NCBI GenBank assembly: GCA_031267635.1
Contig: JAIRYX010000285.1
Location: 1 to 29,505 of the forward strand
From: Planctomycetaceae bacterium
Lineage (GTDB): Bacteria > Planctomycetota > Planctomycetia > Pirellulales > Thermoguttaceae
Length of the DNA stretch: 29,505 nt
Reading direction: 5' to 3'
In this document: positions 25,534-29,505 of the stretch, in pieces
How positions within the stretch are numbered: position 1 is the first letter of the stretch
How the letters are laid out: each line of letters starts with the position of its first letter
The notes under the pieces: generated by a model
What the model was told of the DNA's origin: nothing
Database searches by the model: none
The model's input: the letters and a program-made list of their open reading frames with translations, nothing else
Program-made: the position numbers and the translations under genes

Positions 25534-26322
25534 ATGAAATTAGGCAAAATTTACAATGAAGATTGTTTGATAACCATGAGCCGGATGCCGAATGATTTTA
25601 TTGATTTAGTCATCACATCGCCGCCTTATGACGACATCAGAAATTATAACGGCTATAGCTTTCAATTTGAGAAAATCGCCCAAGCGTTATATCACGTAAT
25701 AAAACCCGGCGGCATGGTGATTTGGGTGGTTGCCGACGCGACAATTAACGGAAGCGAAACAGGAACGTCGTTTCGGCAGGCGTTATATTTTAAGGAGATC
25801 GGTTTTCGTATTCACGACACGATGATTTATTATAAAAATAATCCGATGCCGCAGACGGGAAAACGTTATCACCAACATTTTGAATACATGTTTGCTTTTT
25901 CTAAAGAAACGCCGAAAACGTTCAACCCGATTTCCGAAACGACGAAATATCGCGGACTTGCCAACATGAAAAACCGAGGGAAAAACGGTTCTTTGGATTA
26001 CGAAAAAGTCGAGAGAACGAAAGAGAAAAAAGTAGGAAACGTTTTTTGTTATTCAATTGGCGGCGGCATTTCAACGAAGGATAAAATTGCGTACAATCAT
26101 CCGGCAATTTTTCCTGAAGAGTTAGTGATCGATCAAATAAACACATGGACCAATGAAAACGATTTAGTTTACGATCCATTCATGGGAAGCGGCACGACGG
26201 CAAAAATCTCGCAACTTTTAAATCGTCAATGGATTGGTTCGGAAATTTCGCAAGAATATGTAAAAATCGCCGAACAACGGTTAAAAGAACACATAGGTAA
26301 AGATTTATTCGTAACGATATGA
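25534..26322 (+). CDS. DNA methyltransferase, beta class (N6-adenine or N4-cytosine)
   Basis: 262 residues. Motif IV TSPPY (28-32) precedes motif I DPFMGSGTT (214-222), the order of beta-class amino-methyltransferases, with the variable target-recognition part (about 90-190) between. IKPGGMVIWVV (motif V-like) and IGSEISQEYVKIAEQRL (motif II) are also typical. It transfers a methyl group from S-adenosylmethionine to adenine N6 or cytosine N4; TSPPY alone does not decide. No restriction gene lies beside it: the next genes are envelope proteins on the other strand, so it looks solitary. Start ATG 25534 has no strong ribosome binding site. Its presence directly behind rpoB, where rpoC normally sits, suggests an insertion or rearrangement. 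Confidence 0.88.
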   Translation: MKLGKIYNEDCLITMSRMPNDFIDLVITSPPYDDIRNYNGYSFQFEKIAQALYHVIKPGGMVIWVVADATINGSETGTSFRQALYFKEIGFRIHDTMIYYKNNPMPQTGKRYHQHFEYMFAFSKETPKTFNPISETTKYRGLANMKNRGKNGSLDYEKVERTKEKKVGNVFCYSIGGGISTKDKIAYNHPAIFPEELVIDQINTWTNENDLVYDPFMGSGTTAKISQLLNRQWIGSEISQEYVKIAEQRLKEHIGKDLFVTI

Positions 26323-26406
26323 AAAACAAAAGCGTCCGTTTGCTTTCTTCACTTTTTTGTACATATCTATACAGTGCAAGTTATGATCGCTAAAATAGAA
26401 AAATTA

Positions 26407-26509
26407 CAATCAAGGGAACTTCTAAAAACCCCACTTTCAACAAATCCTACCATTGCAAAATAAGGACTTGCTGATGTTGGGAAGAGGTTTTTAGAAGTTC
26501 CCTTGATTG
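26407..26509. repeat. 103-bp element with perfect 24-bp terminal inverted repeats
   Basis: Arms at 26407-26430 and 26486-26509 are exact reverse complements over 24 bp (core GGGAACTTCTAAAAACC), with 55 nt between. The ends resemble insertion-sequence termini, so a MITE is likely. It lies between the convergent methyltransferase and DUF1573 genes and overlaps the 3' end of the latter, supplying its last 20 codons and stop. It could also act as a bidirectional terminator. Confidence 0.8.
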
Positions 26510-26956
26510 TGTTTCAACAGTTGCATGAAGGTTAATATGGGTTACAAAATTTCCTTGTCTTTTGGAATCCGCAAATTGATAGAGAATCGCAATTCTACCT
26601 GATACTTCTCCGCTACGACCATGTGTATCTAAAGACAATTCTGCATCAATCGTTTTTCCCGGCGCAATTTCACCTTTTTTTAACATAACCTGACTACAGG
26701 AACAAGTTGCCGCAACATCAAGAATATTCACGGCGTATTTTGATTGATTTGTCACATGGACTGTTTTAATAAGAGTTGTTTCACCAGCCAAACCAAAATC
26801 AATATTATTAGGTTCAACGATAAGGGCAAATTTTTCAGGTGTATCCGGTTGTTTCAAACTAATAAAAACTGCATAACACCCCAGGACAATAAAGCCAATA
26901 AAAGAAACAACAAAAATAATAAATGACAAGTGTTTTTTCATTTTATACTCTTTCAT
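26447..26956 (-). CDS. DUF1573 domain protein, membrane-anchored
   Basis: 169 residues. Residues 11-31 form a signal/anchor helix, then a DUF1573-type Ig-like domain: NNIDFGLAGETTLIKTVHV, a conserved CSCSQV, APGKTIDAELSLDTHGRSGEVSG. The Cys pair and periplasmic location are typical; the function of the family is unknown. ATG 26956 overlaps the TGA of the upstream gene (ATGA), indicating translational coupling; ATG 26941 is an alternative. The last 20 residues (QSRELLKTSSQHQQVLILQW) are encoded inside a 24-bp inverted-repeat element, so the original C-terminus may have been replaced. Confidence 0.82.
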   Translation of the reverse strand: MKEYKMKKHLSFIIFVVSFIGFIVLGCYAVFISLKQPDTPEKFALIVEPNNIDFGLAGETTLIKTVHVTNQSKYAVNILDVAATCSCSQVMLKKGEIAPGKTIDAELSLDTHGRSGEVSGRIAILYQFADSKRQGNFVTHINLHATVETQSRELLKTSSQHQQVLILQW

Positions 26957-28107
26957 TCTTTTTGTTTTCGCCAGTTTCGATAAGCGATTGATGCAATAAT
27001 TGCTAAAATGAAAACAGCATTGATGATTAAAATTTTAAAATGTCTATTTTTAGCTTTTTCTGCTTCAATTCCTTCCGTGACAATTTTAAAATCGGCAGTT
27101 CCTTTACTGACAATATCCGTTCCGTCCCAAGCAAGCGGTAATTTATATGGCGGTTGTGATTTACGTTTCCAATGAACATAAGTTCCTTTTTCTAACCCTT
27201 GTAATTTTTTTAAAGTAAATATTTCCTCATCAATGTTTTCGTTGATTGAAGTTACATTTAAAGTACATTTTTCTTGTGTTTCTAACACGTTATTTCGATA
27301 ACATTCATAAGTCCAATCCGAAGGATACCAAATACCAGTTTTTTTATCTTGAACTACATTATTATTTAATGTTTCCAACATTTTATAAGTGCTGTCTGTG
27401 CTTTCAACTTTTCTTACAATATAATCTTTATCAGGTTCAAACCAGTAGTTAAACACAAGATATTGTGGGACAGATCCCTCTTTTTTTGATGGTAATTTAT
27501 AAGACCAAGTAACTTTAATGAGCGAATCTTCTTTTATAACTTCACAATTCTGTGGTAATCCTCCTAATGTTTCTCTGTTTAATGCAAAATAACTTTCAAT
27601 ATTATAAAACAGCGAATCGGAAGCAATAGCCACCAAACCTAATACTTGTACATTGGGTATATTATAATCTAAAGAATCGCCAAATGGTTTATCGAATAGT
27701 GTTTTACCATCAAAATCATAGATTACAATATATGGTTCAGAAACTTTATCAGGCGGATTAAGAGCGTAATAAGGTTTCAAATTACACATCATTAAGGTTT
27801 TGTCTTCATAACAGTTACGATAAAGAGTAGCATGTGTTTGTCCATAAATTTTTTCCATTCTTGCTTTTATTCCTTGTGAATAAACCAACATAGAAAAAGA
27901 ACCTGAATTAACTATTTTATTGTCCTTTGTTGTTTTACGTTCGCTTTTAAGAGAAAACTGGCAAGAAGTAATCTTTTTTCGATTAGCAATAACTTTATCT
28001 AAAATTTGCTGCGATGCATAAAAATCAAATTCAGACGCTATCGTATTAATATATGCCTCCCCAAAAATATTTGCAAAAAAAATCACAACACTGATTCTTA
28101 AAAACAT
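26953..28107 (-). CDS. LolA-like outer-membrane lipoprotein-sorting domain protein, putative
   Basis: 384 residues. Signal peptide at about 1-22; beta-rich body that resembles LolA/LolB-type folds by pattern (QQILDKVIANRKKITSCQFSLKSE, GSFSMLVYSQGIKARMEK, IWYPSDWTYECYRNN); C-terminal transmembrane helix (about 357-377) followed by a basic tail (RNWRKQKE). So it is probably an envelope protein with its body outside and its end in the membrane. AAAGGA lies ten bases before the ATG. It overlaps the DUF1573 gene by 4 bp. The family assignment rests on overall pattern and is tentative; a hypothetical membrane-anchored protein is the fallback. Confidence 0.6.
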   Translation of the reverse strand: MFLRISVVIFFANIFGEAYINTIASEFDFYASQQILDKVIANRKKITSCQFSLKSERKTTKDNKIVNSGSFSMLVYSQGIKARMEKIYGQTHATLYRNCYEDKTLMMCNLKPYYALNPPDKVSEPYIVIYDFDGKTLFDKPFGDSLDYNIPNVQVLGLVAIASDSLFYNIESYFALNRETLGGLPQNCEVIKEDSLIKVTWSYKLPSKKEGSVPQYLVFNYWFEPDKDYIVRKVESTDSTYKMLETLNNNVVQDKKTGIWYPSDWTYECYRNNVLETQEKCTLNVTSINENIDEEIFTLKKLQGLEKGTYVHWKRKSQPPYKLPLAWDGTDIVSKGTADFKIVTEGIEAEKAKNRHFKILIINAVFILAIIASIAYRNWRKQKE

Positions 28108-28490
28108 TGAATATTTATCCTTTCTTCTTTTCTTAAAAAATTTTTACGCTATCTAAAAAATATAATTTCACATGCTAACTTTTATGTAAATACTGAAATT
28201 CTTTAGACCTTTTCTCTAACTTCACATCAGGTTGTTTAGGCAAAACAGGTGAATACAAAATAACTGTTTTTTGAATAGTGTTCGGTCTATTGATAGGGTT
28301 AGAGAAAAGGTCTTTTGTAAATTAAGAAATAATTCAAATTTCAATAAAACCACAAAATTTGTTTCTCACGGAAATACAAAGAATTCTTAATAACAAAAAC
28401 TTTTTGAGCATCAGTGAGAAACAAAAATTTAGAGTAATTATTTGTATAAATTTCCATATAAACAAGTCATTTTTCAAAAACTATTTATAT
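28108..28490. other. Intergenic region holding a 16-bp inverted repeat
   Basis: AT-rich. Contains the inverted repeat described separately at 28205-28313 and no gene. It separates the Cys-rich protein gene from the LolA-like gene on the same strand. Confidence 0.5.
28205..28313. repeat. 109-bp element with perfect 16-bp inverted ends
   Basis: AGACCTTTTCTCTAAC (28205-28220) and its exact reverse complement (28298-28313) enclose 77 nt. No coding capacity. It could be a small MITE or an RNA hairpin between two minus-strand genes. The ends do not match those of the 103-bp element at 26407-26509. Confidence 0.72.
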
Positions 28491-28916
28491 TTAATCTAAA
28501 GGCACAGGGGAATCATCTCCACAATAATATGTGTAATAAAAAGGTCCAGAGGAAATAGCATTATTGTGAGGGTAACACTTTTTAGTTCCATCTTCTTGGT
28601 AAGATACCTTACATTCTGTTGTCCATAGACAAGGTACGTTTCCATAATATGATGCATAAGTCCCTGTCGAGCTTGCTGTACTTAAAAATGAAGTGCTTAC
28701 TGAGTAACCACTTCCAGCACATTCACTATCTTCATCACAATCAGGAGTCGCTCCTGCATAATCTTCATCACAACTTGTACACGCACCAGTTGCTGCTGCT
28801 GTATTGGAACATTCTTCATTAGCAACAATCAACAAAACACTTCCATTGTAAAAAAGCATTCCAGCAATCAGAGCAGACGGTACTACTCGCAAAATTTGGT
28901 CAATAAATTTTTTCAT
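28491..28916 (-). CDS. Small Cys-rich secreted protein, unrecognised
   Basis: 141 residues. A hydrophobic N-terminal helix (about 12-32) ends before ANEEC, then nine cysteines with spacing such as GACTSCDEDYAGATPDCDED, and a Tyr/Ser/Thr-rich remainder with a WTTEC and a YYCGDD motif near the end. The Asp/Glu clusters may bind calcium. AAGGA six bases before the ATG supports the start. Same strand as the LolA-like and DUF1573 genes, 380 bp upstream. In arrangement it recalls the NVEALA-type small secreted peptides of Bacteroidetes that occur near DUF1573 genes, but I see no clear sequence match. Confidence 0.65.
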   Translation of the reverse strand: MKKFIDQILRVVPSALIAGMLFYNGSVLLIVANEECSNTAAATGACTSCDEDYAGATPDCDEDSECAGSGYSVSTSFLSTASSTGTYASYYGNVPCLWTTECKVSYQEDGTKKCYPHNNAISSGPFYYTYYCGDDSPVPLD

Positions 28917-29332
28917 TTTTCATCCTTCTATTTTTAAAACTCATTTTAATACTCGGAGAGTGAACAACTCCAACCAATCTACTATTATTGGCTATGTTTG
29001 ACAACTTCATATATGATTAAATTAGTAAAACTATATAATAATTTTTAGTGAATCTTCAACCATATTAATAAAATTGCCTCACAAATCTGTTTAATAATAT
29101 ATCACATTATCTCATGAAGTCCAGACGCTACTTTAGAAATTATGTAAATATTTTTATTTTTTGAAAAAAAATTACGTATGTATTATATATTTCTTCTATT
29201 TTATTGTACTCCTCACGCTTGAAACTTTGACTTTTAAGACGGTGTTGATCGTTCACCACGTCCCTAAAGTCCCTTTTTTATGAAGACCGAACTTCCAAGT
29301 GTAATGAGTATATACCTTACGCAGGCAATATT
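28917..29332. other. AT-rich intergenic region before the IS end
   Basis: No gene seen. The promoter of the Cys-rich gene should lie at 28930-29000. The right end of the IS element presumably lies between about 29200 and 29332, but I cannot place its terminal repeat with one copy. GTCCCTAAAGTCCC at 29261-29274 recalls the GGGACTTTAGGGAC-like motif in the repeats at 1-1600. Confidence 0.45.
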
Positions 29333-29505
29333 TTATAGTTTCTGAAGTTTTGGAATTCCGTGTTCATGAGTGTTGCGACTTCTTTTATATTGTTGATCAA
29401 TTTGTTCCAGGCAATCGTTGATTCCTCCTTTGAACTGTTCGAAGGTTTCATAATAAACGTTATACAAACATTTCTTTTTCACGAATTTCCAAAGCCGTTC
29501 GATCA
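29333..29505 (-). CDS. IS630-family transposase, C-terminal part (runs off the window)
   Basis: The minus strand encodes 56 residues from the window edge to a TAA at 29333-29335: IERLWKFVKKKCLYNVYYET, FEQFKGGINDCLEQIDQQYK, then a basic His-rich end. IExLWKxVKKK is the region of the catalytic Glu of the DDE domain in IS630-type (DDE_3) transposases, and YNxYYExFxxFK fits that group. The 5' part lies beyond the window, so it cannot be said whether the element is intact. Confidence 0.8.
   Translation of the reverse strand, partial: IERLWKFVKKKCLYNVYYETFEQFKGGINDCLEQIDQQYKRSRNTHEHGIPKLQKL

Overview
The window looks like a piece of a Planctomycetota chromosome. Three things point there: two DUF1559-type pseudopilins with the FTLVELLVVIAIIGILIALL helix and a C-terminal H-x9-DG motif, one followed directly by a small carboxypeptidase-regulatory-like lipoprotein; an EF-Tu with the switch I sequence I associate with Rhodopirellula-like species; and a DUF1573/LolA-like surface gene set. 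A Pirellulales-type, possibly host-associated lineage is a guess.

Layout. (1) 1-2560 is repeat DNA: ~110-bp direct repeats alternating with three 307-bp units that each fold into a nested hairpin, followed by a 21-bp-period minisatellite built as array A, a central TTGCGCAA-rich array B, and an inverted array A'. (2) 2913-5132 holds a DUF711/UPF0210 gene and a NicO/UreH-like metal permease with a His-rich loop. (3) 5180-12953 is an accessory region: two pseudopilin cassettes (pseudopilin plus lipoprotein; small His/Cys secreted protein plus pseudopilin), each bracketed by copies of one dispersed, partly palindromic repeat family. A large DUF11-like surface lipoprotein lies between them on the minus strand. 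(4) 13668-25304 is the conserved translation/transcription cluster: tRNA-Thr(TGT), Tyr, Gly, Thr(GGT), tuf, tRNA-Trp, secE, nusG, rplK, rplA, rplJ, rplL, rpoB. It is interrupted between rplK and rplA by an unrecognised secreted/membrane protein gene and a 31-codon twin-arginine-leader ORF. (5) After rpoB comes a strong hairpin and then a solitary beta-class DNA methyltransferase; rpoC is not next to rpoB. (6) 26447-28916 (minus) is a surface-protein set: Cys-rich secreted protein, LolA-like protein and DUF1573 protein, the last two overlapping by ATGA. (7) At the right edge is the 3' end of an IS630-family transposase.

The core cluster makes the central elongation and transcription machinery and is ordinary apart from the rplK-rplA insertion and missing rpoC. 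The most unusual material is non-coding: the nested-hairpin triplet, the inverted 21-bp minisatellite, the repeat family flanking both pseudopilin cassettes, and two short inverted-repeat elements near the right end, one of which supplies the last 20 codons of the DUF1573 gene. All identifications were made by eye.
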